Shown piece after piece: positions 1-7,704 of a DNA stretch of 27,871 nt. The stretch is from WJLY01 sp964399265 (GTDB lineage: Bacteria > Joyebacterota > Joyebacteria > Joyebacterales > Joyebacteraceae), in the NCBI GenBank assembly GCA_964399265.1, contig CAYNQF010000026.1, forward strand, positions 1 through 27,871, written 5' to 3'. The translations under genes and the position numbers were made by a program. Below the pieces are notes generated by a model, which was not told where the DNA came from, did not search any database, and worked only from the letters and a program-made list of their open reading frames with translations. How positions within the stretch are numbered: position 1 is the stretch's first letter; each line of letters opens with the position of its first letter.

Positions 1-2
1 TC

Positions 3-929
3 GCCGAGCCCTTCCGCGATGCCGCCTTCCGCAAGCTCATCTGGTTCATGGGCACATGGAATTTCTCGGCCAACTTCGCCGCGCCGTTCTTCTCGGTCTA
101 CCTGCTGAAGAGACTAGGCCTGCCGCTTACATGGATCATGGGGCTCTTCCTGGTGAGTCAGGCCACGTACGTGCTCTTCCTGCGAATCTGGGGCCACATC
201 GCGGACAGGCTAACCCAGAGAGCCGTACTCGCCGCCGCCGGACCGCTCTTCCTGGTCAGCACCGCTCTCTGGCCGTTCAGTGCGCTGCCTAACACGCATG
301 TCCTCACGTTGCCGTTGCTCGTGCTCATACACGCGCTCATGGGAGTGTCGACCTCCGGCATTCTTCTCTGCAGTTGGAACATGTCGATCAAGCTCGCACC
401 GAGGGACCGCTCGGCCGCCTACCTGGCGTCCAACGCGCTCGTGTCGGGCGTCACTGCCACCGCGGCCCCGATCCTCGCCGGCTTCCTTGCCGACTGGATG
501 ACGGGCGCCGGCGTTCACCTGTCGGTGAGGCTGCCGTTCGGGTGGGCAGGCGGCGTCTCGGTGATGGACCTCCATTCCCTCGACTTCGTGTTCATGGCGT
601 CGGTGCTGGCAGGCCTCTATGCGCTGCGACGCCTGAGGCTCGTGGAGGAGCATGGACGCAGTCTGGCAGCCGTGTCGTTCGCCGACATACAGGACGAGAT
701 GAGGGCGGCGATGCGCGGCGTCTCAAACGTGGCCGGCCTCAGGCTCATCTCGGGCTTCCCATACGGAACGCTCTGGAGAACGACGCGCCTGGGCGACATG
801 GTTGGGGTGGACGACGCCCGAGGTTCCGGGGACACGGACGGGAACGAAGGCGGAGCCCCGAACGGGGACGGAAACGGGGGCGGGGACATGAACGTGGAAA
901 CAGGCGGGGATGCGGACCGACCGGACTGA
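3..929 (+). CDS. MFS transporter, C-terminal half (5' end outside window)
   Basis: The reading frame is open from base 3, so the start and the first half of the protein lie upstream of the window. The visible 308 residues hold about six hydrophobic membrane spans, matching TM7-12 of a major facilitator. The segment FRKLIWFMGTWNF followed by FFSVYLLKRLGL and a loop reading GHIADR is typical of MFS proteins. After the last span (ending LYALRRL) comes a soluble tail, and the last 40 residues are almost only Gly, Asp, Asn and Glu. That tail comes from a G-rich imperfect DNA repeat. The substrate cannot be told. It converges on the minus-strand gene that follows. Confidence 0.8.
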   Translation, partial: AEPFRDAAFRKLIWFMGTWNFSANFAAPFFSVYLLKRLGLPLTWIMGLFLVSQATYVLFLRIWGHIADRLTQRAVLAAAGPLFLVSTALWPFSALPNTHVLTLPLLVLIHALMGVSTSGILLCSWNMSIKLAPRDRSAAYLASNALVSGVTATAAPILAGFLADWMTGAGVHLSVRLPFGWAGGVSVMDLHSLDFVFMASVLAGLYALRRLRLVEEHGRSLAAVSFADIQDEMRAAMRGVSNVAGLRLISGFPYGTLWRTTRLGDMVGVDDARGSGDTDGNEGGAPNGDGNGGGDMNVETGGDADRPD

Positions 930-1086
930 CAGGACCTCCTACCTCGACGACGAGGCAGTGCCCGGCGTACAATGGGGCGGCACTCTCGGCGCCCTCCTTC
1001 CCCCGCGGCGCACGGCACGATCATCAACGTCCCCGACGTGCTGATAGGGTCTCACGGAGCGGGTTGCGGTACCGCTCAGACGGAGG

Positions 1087-1689
1087 TTAGCGATAGAGAG
1101 ACTTGATCGTGCCCCAGCTCACCGTCTCGGCGGGGCTCGTCTCGCACATGGGCAGCTGCCCGTCGAGGGGTCCAGTCTCCGTACTCAGGCCAAACTTGAT
1201 ACCGAGGCGGTTCGGGTGGTCGGCCGGCGGACTCGGCACGAATATCGAGTAGAAGCAGAGGTGCGCCGAGCCAACCCCGCCCGGCTCGCAATCGTCCTCG
1301 TAGTACTCGAACTTGATCGTCGGGAAGGGAAACTGTGGAAAGTGGGGGTCTCCCCCACACTCGAAGAGCGCGTAGTACCACACCGTGCAGTCGTCATCCC
1401 CACCGCTGCTCCCCACGGTGTCGGCGAACGCGAACGCACCCGGGCTGCACGCGGCAGAGCAGTCCTCGAGACCCAGGAAGACCGAGGAGTGGCTGAGTCC
1501 GTACCCGCCATACGATGTGGTGTCCCACTCTATGTCGAAGCAGTACTTCCAGTATCCTTCGTATCCCGGTTCGGTCGCCGGGCTGGCGGTACTGGTGCCC
1601 CAGATGGCCTGCCCGCTCGCCGCTGATGCCGCGGCGAGTATCGCGAGAAAAACGAAGATGAGACTGCCCGATCGAATTGCAGCGTGCAT
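1087..1689 (-). CDS. Cys-rich secreted protein of unknown function
   Basis: This is a 200-residue protein with a clear Sec signal peptide: a hydrophobic stretch SLIFVFLAILAAASA, with cleavage likely near SAASGQA. The mature part has eight cysteines and is rich in aromatic, Gly and Asp residues. That suggests a compact, disulfide-stabilised extracytoplasmic protein. I recognise no family. The ATG at 1689 is supported by an AAAGGGG ribosome site 6-8 bases upstream and by a sigma70-like promoter about 75 bases upstream. It appears monocistronic, since the gene downstream of it converges. Function unknown. Confidence 0.72.
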   Translation of the reverse strand: MHAAIRSGSLIFVFLAILAAASAASGQAIWGTSTASPATEPGYEGYWKYCFDIEWDTTSYGGYGLSHSSVFLGLEDCSAACSPGAFAFADTVGSSGGDDDCTVWYYALFECGGDPHFPQFPFPTIKFEYYEDDCEPGGVGSAHLCFYSIFVPSPPADHPNRLGIKFGLSTETGPLDGQLPMCETSPAETVSWGTIKSLYR

Positions 1690-1764
1690 GGGACGCCCCT
1701 TTCAGGTCTCCCGGGCCCTTGCGGCGCTGATCCCCAATCCAGGGTTCGATCACCACTGACTCCA

Positions 1765-1793
1765 AGATTATCACATAATGAACAATCTGTCAA
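1765..1793 (-). promoter_or_regulatory. sigma70-like promoter for the Cys-rich secreted protein
   Basis: On the minus strand a perfect -35 TTGACA (1788-1793) is followed after 17 bases by TAATCT (1765-1770). A better -10, GATAAT (1767-1772), lies at 15-base spacing and is preceded by TGT, an extended -10. It sits in an AT-rich island (about 1755-1800) within otherwise GC-rich DNA. The expected leader is about 70 bases. The rest of the intergenic stretch 1690-1991 shows no gene and no clear plus-strand promoter. Confidence 0.65.
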
Positions 1794-1991
1794 GATGACC
1801 ATTGACGCTCCTCAAGGTCCCTCCGCCGCAGGCGCGGCCGCACTGGGCCCTCCCCCGAGAAGCAGCGAGGAATGACTGCGCTCTGGTACGGCTCTCGCAC
1901 CCTGGCACCCGTTGCGCTCGCAGCCGCGCCGCCATAGACTGTGCATCGCACGCCGGAGCTGCACTCGGAGCGGTCGGGAGACGTGAACGGG

Positions 1992-3098
1992 ATGATACGC
2001 CGGGCCACCATTGACGACCTGGACGCGCTGGTCGCACTCGAGAAGACGTCGTTCTTCAGTGACGAGATATCGAGAAGGAGCTTCCGCTATCTCCTCACCA
2101 AGGCCCATGCCACGACGCTGGTCGACGAGCAGGACGACAGCGTGATCGGCTACGTGACACTTCTCTTCAGCAATGTGTCCGCGCTGGCTCGCCTCTACTC
2201 CATCGCGGTCCACCCCGACGCCAGAGGAAAGGGCACCGGCAGGGCGCTCGCCGAGGCCGCCGAGAGAGAGGCGCTTGACCACGACAGCGTGACCATCAGG
2301 CTCGAGATCCGGGAAGACAACGAGGCGTCGATCGCGCTCTTCAGGGCCATGGGATTCAGGCAGTTCGACATGGTCGCCGACTACTACGAGGACCACACTC
2401 CCGCGCTCCGCTTCGAGAAGAACCTGGCGCCTCAGCTTCAGCCCACGCTCGTGCGGGTCCCCTTCTATCCGCAGACGCTCCCCTTCACGTGCGGCCCGGC
2501 CGCGCTCATGATGGCGATGAAGGCGCTCGACCCTGCGATGAAGTTGGACAGGGCGCTTGAACTCCGCATATGGAGGGAGTCGACCAGCATATACATGGCT
2601 CAGGGGCACGGTGGATGCGGCCCGTACGGGCTTGCGCTCTCGGCCCACAACCGCGGGTTCGGCGTCGAGTTGTTCGTGAAAGAGCGGGGCGTCTTCCTCG
2701 TGGACTCTGTGAGGAGCGAGGAGAAAAGGGAAGTGATGCGGGTCGTGCAGAACGAGTTCATGGACGAGATCGGACGACTCCCCATCAAGGTGCACTACCG
2801 GAGCATGCATGCCGACGAGCTGGAAGCGGCGTTCAGGGCGGGAGGCATACCCGTCGTCCTCATAAGCTCGTATCGCATAGACCGGAAGCGCATACCGCAC
2901 TGGCTCGTCGTGACTGGATTCGACGAGCGCTTCATGTACGTGAACGACCCGTACGTCGACACCGACCGGCACGAGGCCGGGTCGGACTGCATCGACATCC
3001 CCATCCCCCGCCGCGAGTTCGAGCGACTCGCCAAGTACGGCAAGGTCGGCCAGAAGGCCGTCGTGGTCGTCTCGCCTCCAGGGACACCGGGCAGGTAG
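1992..3098 (+). CDS. GNAT acetyltransferase fused to a C39-like cysteine peptidase domain
   Basis: This is a 368-residue, two-domain, probably cytosolic protein with no signal peptide. Residues 1-145 form a RimI-like GNAT domain. Its acetyl-CoA loop is RGKGTGRAL at 78-86, preceded by LYSIAVHP and followed by the usual N-A-L/F-R-x-MGF ending. Residues 150-360 match the C39-like papain-fold domain (DUF3335/Peptidase_C39-like): Cys167 in FTCGPA, His303 in IPHWLVV and Asp319 in YVNDP form a plausible triad. The same fusion is known in proteobacteria, often beside a RimK-like ATP-grasp ligase, but no ligase is seen here. The ATG at 1992 is chosen because GGGAG lies 11 bases upstream and the GNAT fold begins at once. 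An in-frame ATG at 1941 adds 17 unlikely residues. Substrates are unknown. Confidence 0.85.
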   Translation: MIRRATIDDLDALVALEKTSFFSDEISRRSFRYLLTKAHATTLVDEQDDSVIGYVTLLFSNVSALARLYSIAVHPDARGKGTGRALAEAAEREALDHDSVTIRLEIREDNEASIALFRAMGFRQFDMVADYYEDHTPALRFEKNLAPQLQPTLVRVPFYPQTLPFTCGPAALMMAMKALDPAMKLDRALELRIWRESTSIYMAQGHGGCGPYGLALSAHNRGFGVELFVKERGVFLVDSVRSEEKREVMRVVQNEFMDEIGRLPIKVHYRSMHADELEAAFRAGGIPVVLISSYRIDRKRIPHWLVVTGFDERFMYVNDPYVDTDRHEAGSDCIDIPIPRREFERLAKYGKVGQKAVVVVSPPGTPGR

Positions 3099-3122
3099 TC
3101 CCCTCACCCGTACAAGAAGAGA

Positions 3123-3155
3123 GGCCGCGCCCCTTCCGGGACACGGCCCCCCTCA
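3123..3155. terminator. weak hairpin between convergent genes
   Basis: GAG-a-GGCCG pairs with CGGCC-ccc-CTC around a roughly 15-base loop in the space between the GNAT/C39 gene and the minus-strand lipoprotein gene. There is no T-run. Its position fits a weak bidirectional terminator, but the stem is imperfect. Confidence 0.3.
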
Positions 3156-3237
3156 TTAGTCCGGCCGGCGACCGCGCGTTGCGTACGCTTCGGAGGCTGG
3201 CTGCCCTTTCAGCCGCCGACCGGGGATTTGAGTCGGG

Positions 3238-4164
3238 CTACTCGACATCCTCCTCATCGACTCCGACGACGTATGGCATGCCCCACACCAGGGTGTCGTC
3301 GGGATAGACGGAGTCGTAGATCGAATCGTGAGCGAGCGCCTCCACCCAGACACAGTGGCGTCCGCGACGCTCGACCGTCCAGGTGCCGGTGAACGTGCCG
3401 CCGCCCTGGCTCTCGAGGAACGTCTTGCCGCCGCGCGTGTGAAGGAAGACGACGGCATCCTCAGGCGCGCCCTCGATCGTGACGGTGACCTCCTCACCCT
3501 CGTAGAACACGAGCAGGTCGTCGGGGACCGTGAAGAGCGCAAGCGGGTCGTCGACCGTCACGTCCACGTCGGCACCCTGTATGCGCATCGAGGCGATGGA
3601 CACGGTTGTCGTGTCCGACTGCGACGTGAACCCCGACATCTCGACGAGCTCCCACGGGCCGTGACGCAGCTTGTCCTTGGGGCCCTGGTTCGCACCATGG
3701 TACTGGCCGGACTCGGCCTGCCCCTGTGGAGGCTCCCAGTCCTCGTCCTTTAGAAACGTCGCGTACCTGACGCCCTCATGGTGGAAGGGCTTCACGTACT
3801 CGACCATGTCCTCGCTCAGAACGTGGAGGTCTCCCCAGATGTCTCGGTAGACCGTTACGTTGGCGATGCCCGTCTCCGAATCGAAAAGGACCTCGACTTC
3901 ACGCTCCTTCTGGTCGATCGTCCGCCAGAAGTTGAGCGGGTCGATGACCTCGCGAGAGCCGCCGTCGACCACCATCGTCCCGGCCTCGTACGGCCCCAGG
4001 TCGTCGAATATGTCGTCCTGCTCCACGAACTCTCTCAGCATGTCTTCGTCGGTCACCGACGCGGGTTCCGTCGAGGTCAGCGTGTCGCCGCACCCGGCGA
4101 GCAGAAGAGCACTCGCGGCCACTAGCAGCGAAAGACCCGACAGGAACGTCCATTTCGCGCGCAC
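3238..4164 (-). CDS. Lipoprotein of unknown function, ECF-sigma controlled
   Basis: This is a 308-residue protein with a lipoprotein signal: a hydrophobic core, then lipobox LLAGC with Cys25 as lipidation site. The mature N-terminal half is acidic and contains a segment (VIDPLNFWRTID, then VTVYRDIWGDLHVL) that recurs in my memory of FCB-group secreted proteins but has no function I can name. Residues of about 210-300 look like a beta-sandwich (VTVTIEGAPEDAVVFLHTR, then GTFTGTWTVERRGRHCVWV). The start is GTG at 4164, with GAGGGGG about seven bases upstream. An ECF-type promoter identical in its key bases to that of the sigma gene lies 53-83 bases upstream, so this gene is probably a target of the neighbouring sigma factor. 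It is divergent from the outer-membrane protein gene. Confidence 0.75.
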   Translation of the reverse strand: MRAKWTFLSGLSLLVAASALLLAGCGDTLTSTEPASVTDEDMLREFVEQDDIFDDLGPYEAGTMVVDGGSREVIDPLNFWRTIDQKEREVEVLFDSETGIANVTVYRDIWGDLHVLSEDMVEYVKPFHHEGVRYATFLKDEDWEPPQGQAESGQYHGANQGPKDKLRHGPWELVEMSGFTSQSDTTTVSIASMRIQGADVDVTVDDPLALFTVPDDLLVFYEGEEVTVTIEGAPEDAVVFLHTRGGKTFLESQGGGTFTGTWTVERRGRHCVWVEALAHDSIYDSVYPDDTLVWGMPYVVGVDEEDVE

Positions 4165-4216
4165 TTGTTGTCCCCCTCAGTCGGTGAGCGGTCCCGCCTT
4201 CCCGTTGCTTCAAGTC

Positions 4217-4247
4217 TTAGAGACCATGAGGCTCGGGGATGTTCCCG
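4217..4247 (-). promoter_or_regulatory. ECF-type promoter of the lipoprotein gene
   Basis: Minus strand: CGGGAACAT (4239-4247), 16 bases, then CTCTAA (4217-4222). These fifteen bases and the spacing are identical to the element in front of the ECF sigma gene at 6466-6496. The form GGAAC...TCTAA matches the known sigmaE-class consensus (GGAACTT, 16-17 bases, TCTGA/TCTAA). The expected start of transcription is near 4208-4210, giving a leader of about 45 bases before the GTG. Confidence 0.75.
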
Positions 4248-4303
4248 AATCCTCGAAACCCGCCGCGTGGACAAGCCCCGCTCCGGGGGTTAGACTCGTT
4301 CGC

Positions 4304-6427
4304 ATGCCGAGACCACGTTCAGTCCTCACTGCGCTGGCGGCTCTCGTGGCCCTCGCGGCCCCCGCAGCGGCCGCCGCCCAATCGATCCATATCGTGCACT
4401 CGCCTCCCGCAGCCGCCGGCGCCTTCACGCCCGTGGCCATCGAGGCGACGGTACGGGGTGAGATCCGGCCCGAGCGTGTGGCCCAGGCGGAGGTCGTAGT
4501 GGAAGAGCCGGACGGCGGGTTCACGGCCTTCCCGCTCGCACTGTCGAGGAACGCCCTGTTCGGCGAGATACCGGGGGCCGAGGTCAGACCTCCCCGCCTC
4601 CGCTACTACGTAAGGCTGGTGGACGCGGACGGAACGCAGTACACGACCCCGAGCGGCGCCCCTGAGGCCGGGATGTTCTCGGTGCCGGTCCGGGGTGCGG
4701 AGGGTCCCGACGCCGGGGGCGACTGGGCCGGGACGAGCGTGGACATACTGAGCCCGCTCCCAGGAGAGCTGGTCGTGGACGAGAGCCCGGTCGTGGCCGT
4801 TGTGTTCGTCCCTCCGCTCGAGCCGCCTTGGGAGGTGCTGGTCACCGTCGACGGCATCGACCTCACGGAGGCCGCAGACCTGTCCTCCGATGCGGTGGTG
4901 CTCGTCCCGCCCGAGAAACTCGCCGACGGAGCGCACAGGGCGACCGTGTCTGCGGTCGGAGCATCCGGGACCGCCGAAGCGTCGTGGGTCTTCTTCGTCA
5001 ACCTGATGGAGGCGCCCGGCGAGGGTGTGGGCGGGCCTACGACTCACGGGTTGTCGGCCTACGATCGGGAGTGGTCCGTGGCGGAGGGCGGGGCGCGAAG
5101 CGGCTGGGACATCGTGGGAAACGTCGAGATGGGCTGGGCGTATGTCACCGCCGACACCACAGAATCGGACTCGCTGGATGTGTTCCTGACCTACGATGAG
5201 GTGAGCCGCCCCACGGTCGACTTCTACGCTGCGGGATCGCGCCGGAACGACTCATTCCTTGTGATGGCGCAGTACAATCCGCTCTTCAACACCGACCTGG
5301 ACTGGAGGGCGGAGGCGCGGAACGCCACGCTGGGCCTCGAGTGCGGGAGCGTCTTCCCGTCGCTGTCGAGGACGACGCTGGACTGGGCCTCAGGCCTGGG
5401 CGCGGTGCTCGACGCGCGCCTCGGCAAGACCTCGCTCACGTTGGTCGGCATGCGGACGAGCGAGTCCGACACGCTTGCGGGCTTCGGGATCTACTCCAGG
5501 TTCGCCCTGGGAGGCGAGGTCGCATACGCGTGGAACGACCGAATCGAGACAGCCGTCGTCCACGCCTCAATGCTCGACCGCGAGAGTTCGGTGCCCGAGG
5601 AGCAGCGGCTGACCGACCCGCTTCGCAACAGCGCTACGGCGGGCATCGTGCGGACCAAGCTCGGGACGCTCAGGACCGAGGTCGAGGCCGCGGTGAGTTC
5701 CTCCTCGGGCGAGTACGAGGGCTCCGGCACGTGTGCGCGCGCCCGCGTGGGCCTGGACCGCGGGCTGGACGACAACGTTTTTCTGGAGTACATCTCCTGC
5801 AGCGAGGACTACTACTCGGCCGGCAGCTTCGACGCCGGCCCCGGAGAGGAGTCGATCAGACTTGAATTCGCCCGCAGGCCGCACGAGCGACTGAGGCTCT
5901 CCGGATGGGCCGAAGCATTCACGGGAGGCGAGCTGCAGTCGCAGGACGGCTACGGTCTCAGGCTCTACGGCAGGACTGAGTACTCCTGGGACGCCGCGGG
6001 CGGGCAGGCGCGCGCGTACTCCGTGGCGAGATACGATCGCGTCCCTTACGAGGCGTACGACTACGTCTACTCGTATGCCTCCCTCGGAGGCTCGTGGAGA
6101 CCGGGCAGGCTCAGGGTCATGGGGAACGGATCCTGGTCGCGATCCAGATCTCCGGAGAAGGCCGACACATGGTCGGCCTCCGGCGACGTGCGCCTGGAGG
6201 CCGTTCCGAAGGTCTGGACGGTCAAGGGCGGAGCGAGGTGGACGCTCGGCCGCAACGACGGGACCCACGATTACACGAGGGTCCAGTTCACCGTCGGCTC
6301 GCGCCTCATGGCCGGCGACTACGACCTGCATACTGACTACTGGTTCATCGACAGGGACGACAGGGCCGAGCCCGAGCAGTCCCACACCGAGCATGTGGTG
6401 ACCGTGAGCGTTGGGCGCTCCTTCTAG
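4304..6427 (+). CDS. Outer-membrane beta-barrel protein with N-terminal periplasmic Ig-like domains
   Basis: The protein has 707 residues. A signal peptide (VLTALAALVALAAPAAAAAQS) is followed by a first beta-rich domain at about 28-130. A second Ig-like domain lies at about 147-233 (from SPLPGELVVDES through VPPEKLADGAH to SWVFFVN). The remaining 470 residues alternate short amphipathic strands with turns rich in Arg, Asp, Ser and Gly. The chain ends VVTVSVGRSF with a terminal Phe, the known outer-membrane barrel signal. The Ig-like domain resembles the periplasmic part of the anti-sigma protein downstream. The start at 4304 is chosen because the signal peptide begins there; an in-frame ATG at 4226 would place 26 polar residues before it and lies inside the divergent promoter. 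The role (pore, receptor or assembly partner) is not evident. Confidence 0.75.
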   Translation: MPRPRSVLTALAALVALAAPAAAAAQSIHIVHSPPAAAGAFTPVAIEATVRGEIRPERVAQAEVVVEEPDGGFTAFPLALSRNALFGEIPGAEVRPPRLRYYVRLVDADGTQYTTPSGAPEAGMFSVPVRGAEGPDAGGDWAGTSVDILSPLPGELVVDESPVVAVVFVPPLEPPWEVLVTVDGIDLTEAADLSSDAVVLVPPEKLADGAHRATVSAVGASGTAEASWVFFVNLMEAPGEGVGGPTTHGLSAYDREWSVAEGGARSGWDIVGNVEMGWAYVTADTTESDSLDVFLTYDEVSRPTVDFYAAGSRRNDSFLVMAQYNPLFNTDLDWRAEARNATLGLECGSVFPSLSRTTLDWASGLGAVLDARLGKTSLTLVGMRTSESDTLAGFGIYSRFALGGEVAYAWNDRIETAVVHASMLDRESSVPEEQRLTDPLRNSATAGIVRTKLGTLRTEVEAAVSSSSGEYEGSGTCARARVGLDRGLDDNVFLEYISCSEDYYSAGSFDAGPGEESIRLEFARRPHERLRLSGWAEAFTGGELQSQDGYGLRLYGRTEYSWDAAGGQARAYSVARYDRVPYEAYDYVYSYASLGGSWRPGRLRVMGNGSWSRSRSPEKADTWSASGDVRLEAVPKVWTVKGGARWTLGRNDGTHDYTRVQFTVGSRLMAGDYDLHTDYWFIDRDDRAEPEQSHTEHVVTVSVGRSF

Positions 6428-6455
6428 CGGGCCGTCCGCCGCTCGCCCGGGCCCG
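6428..6455 (+). terminator. weak hairpin after the outer-membrane protein gene
   Basis: CGGGCC (6428-6433) pairs with GGCCCG (6450-6455) directly after the stop codon. There is no T-run. It would separate the outer-membrane gene from the sigma gene, which has its own promoter just downstream, but the loop is long. Confidence 0.3.
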
Positions 6456-6465
6456 TCCGTACACC

Positions 6466-6496
6466 CGGGAACATGCGGAGCCGGCGGAGCCTCTAA
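6466..6496 (+). promoter_or_regulatory. ECF-type promoter of the sigma/anti-sigma operon (autoregulatory)
   Basis: CGGGAACAT (6466-6474), 16 bases, CTCTAA (6491-6496), then an ATG at 6525 with GGAGGA in between. Both boxes and the spacing equal those of the minus-strand element at 4217-4247. ECF factors commonly transcribe their own gene from such a promoter, so autoregulation is the simplest reading. Confidence 0.78.
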
Positions 6497-6524
6497 TGAA
6501 TGGTAAGGCCTTCGGAGGAAGTCG

Positions 6525-7034
6525 ATGGCGAAGCCCGATTTCGAGGATGTCGTCGCTCGCTACGACAGGAGGCTCTTCAACGTCATGTACGGAATGACCG
6601 GCGACTACCACGACGCGTTGGATCTCACGGAAGAGACCTTCATCAAAGCACTGAAGGCATACCCGCACTTCCGCGGCGACTCCGACGTCTTCACCTGGCT
6701 CTACAGGATCGCCGTCAACACGCTGAAGAAGCAGCACCGGAAGAGGGCGCGGAGAGCCGAGTTGTGGCAGGAACACCTGGAGGCCGACCCGCCCGCGACA
6801 TCAGAACCCAGCTCGGGCGACAGAGCGATCATCGAGGAAGAGCGGTCTCAGGTAGTGAGACAGGCAATATCCCAACTCCCCGAGGTCTTCCGGGAGGCCA
6901 TCACACTCCGCTACATCGACGAGATGAGCTACGAGGAAGTAGCGGAGGCCGCGGGCTGCAACATGGGGACGGTCAAGTCGAGGATAGCCAGGGCGAAGTC
7001 GATGCTCGCAGAGATCCTCGAGGGGAGAGTCTGA
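6525..7034 (+). CDS. ECF (sigmaE-like) RNA polymerase sigma factor
   Basis: At 169 residues this is the normal size for an ECF sigma. Region 2 spans about 8-75: DALDLTEETFIKALKAYPHF for -10 recognition and core binding, then the region 2.4-like TWLYRIAVNTLKKQHRK. Region 4 spans about 112-165, with LPEVFREAITLRYIDEMSYEEVA leading into the helix-turn-helix GCNMGTVKSRIARAK. A strong GGAGGA site lies 5-10 bases before the ATG. The stop TGA overlaps the next ATG as TGATG, which implies translational coupling with the anti-sigma-like gene. It probably transcribes its own operon and the upstream lipoprotein gene, because both carry the same promoter. Confidence 0.92.
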   Translation: MAKPDFEDVVARYDRRLFNVMYGMTGDYHDALDLTEETFIKALKAYPHFRGDSDVFTWLYRIAVNTLKKQHRKRARRAELWQEHLEADPPATSEPSSGDRAIIEEERSQVVRQAISQLPEVFREAITLRYIDEMSYEEVAEAAGCNMGTVKSRIARAKSMLAEILEGRV

Positions 7035-7633
7035 TGAAGAACGATCCGAGACGCGAAGACAGAAACGGGAGGATCGACGAGGAGCGCGTCGAGAATCTCC
7101 TCCGAGAACTCGGAACCGTCGATCTCCCCCCGTTCTACAGGACGAGACTCCTGGCGAAGATGAGGGAGGCCGGGAAGAGAAGCGACTGGCGAGAGAGACT
7201 CCGTTCACCGCGACTCGCTTGGACAGTGGCTGTAGTCTGCGTGGCCGCGCTCGCGATCGTCGCAGTGCGGGGCGCGCACGTGTCCACTGCAGAGCAGCTC
7301 CTTCCAGACGTGGCGGTCGCGTCGTCGTCCATAGACCCGATCACGCCTGCCGACAATTCGGTCGTGAGCGCGGGTGACGTGGAGATCGTCGCGTCGATAT
7401 ACCCGCCCATTGCGGGCGGCATCGTGAGGTTGTACGTCGACGAGCGCGACGTAACCGGCCTCGCCGAGGTAACGGACAGCTACATCATGTACTCCCCTCC
7501 CGAGAAGTTCGAGGAGGGCGAACACATCGTGACGATAGAGGTCAGCGATGGGTCTGGGCTCAGGGTGAGAGACGTGTCCTGGCTCTTCTATACGTTGAAC
7601 GGCGAACACGGGCCGTCTGAACCCAGCATCTGA
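7034..7633 (+). CDS. Single-pass membrane anti-sigma-like protein with periplasmic Ig-like domain
   Basis: The protein has 199 residues. A charged cytosolic N-terminus (1-58) contains a helix VENLLRELGTVDLPPFYRTRLL. One membrane span covers about 61-80 (LAWTVAVVCVAALAIVAVRG). Residues 102-188 form an Ig-like domain with VDERDVTGLAEVTD, YSPPEKFEEGEH and SWLFY. Position, coupling to the sigma gene and topology point to an anti-sigma factor. The usual zinc anti-sigma motif (HxxxCxxC) is absent, so it belongs to another class or the N-terminus is diverged. The Ig-like part resembles residues 147-233 of the nearby outer-membrane protein. The start ATG at 7034 overlaps the sigma stop and has GGGGAGAG upstream. 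The anti-sigma role is inference from context. Confidence 0.75.
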   Translation: MKNDPRREDRNGRIDEERVENLLRELGTVDLPPFYRTRLLAKMREAGKRSDWRERLRSPRLAWTVAVVCVAALAIVAVRGAHVSTAEQLLPDVAVASSSIDPITPADNSVVSAGDVEIVASIYPPIAGGIVRLYVDERDVTGLAEVTDSYIMYSPPEKFEEGEHIVTIEVSDGSGLRVRDVSWLFYTLNGEHGPSEPSI

Positions 7634-7636
7634 CAG

Positions 7637-7675
7637 GCGCCCGCCGCGCGCCCGCGTAGGGCAGGCGGCAGGCGC
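7637..7675 (+). promoter_or_regulatory. Long intercistronic hairpin
   Basis: Two 17-base arms (7637-7653 and 7659-7675) pair at 14 of 17 positions around the five-base loop GCGTA, four bases after the anti-sigma stop. There is no T-run. It could be a terminator, a partial attenuator, or a stability element that lowers or separates expression of the Ig-repeat gene from the sigma/anti-sigma pair. Confidence 0.55.
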
Positions 7676-7704
7676 TCACGAGCGTGAATTCGGGGGAACC
7701 GAGG

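Noticed and set aside
1903..1915. Possible sigma54 promoter (TGGCAC...TTGC) before the GNAT/C39 gene
   Set aside because: Only three bases separate TGGCAC and TTGC; the -24/-12 geometry needs five, so the spacing is wrong by two.
1812..3107. Long minus-strand open frame opposite the GNAT/C39 gene
   Set aside because: Antisense frame produced by high GC; the plus-strand protein has clear domains and catalytic residues, while the antisense translation resembles nothing.
7034..7210. Zinc-binding anti-sigma domain in the sigma-linked gene
   Set aside because: No HxxxCxxC motif in the cytosolic part; the anti-sigma role rests on context and topology only.
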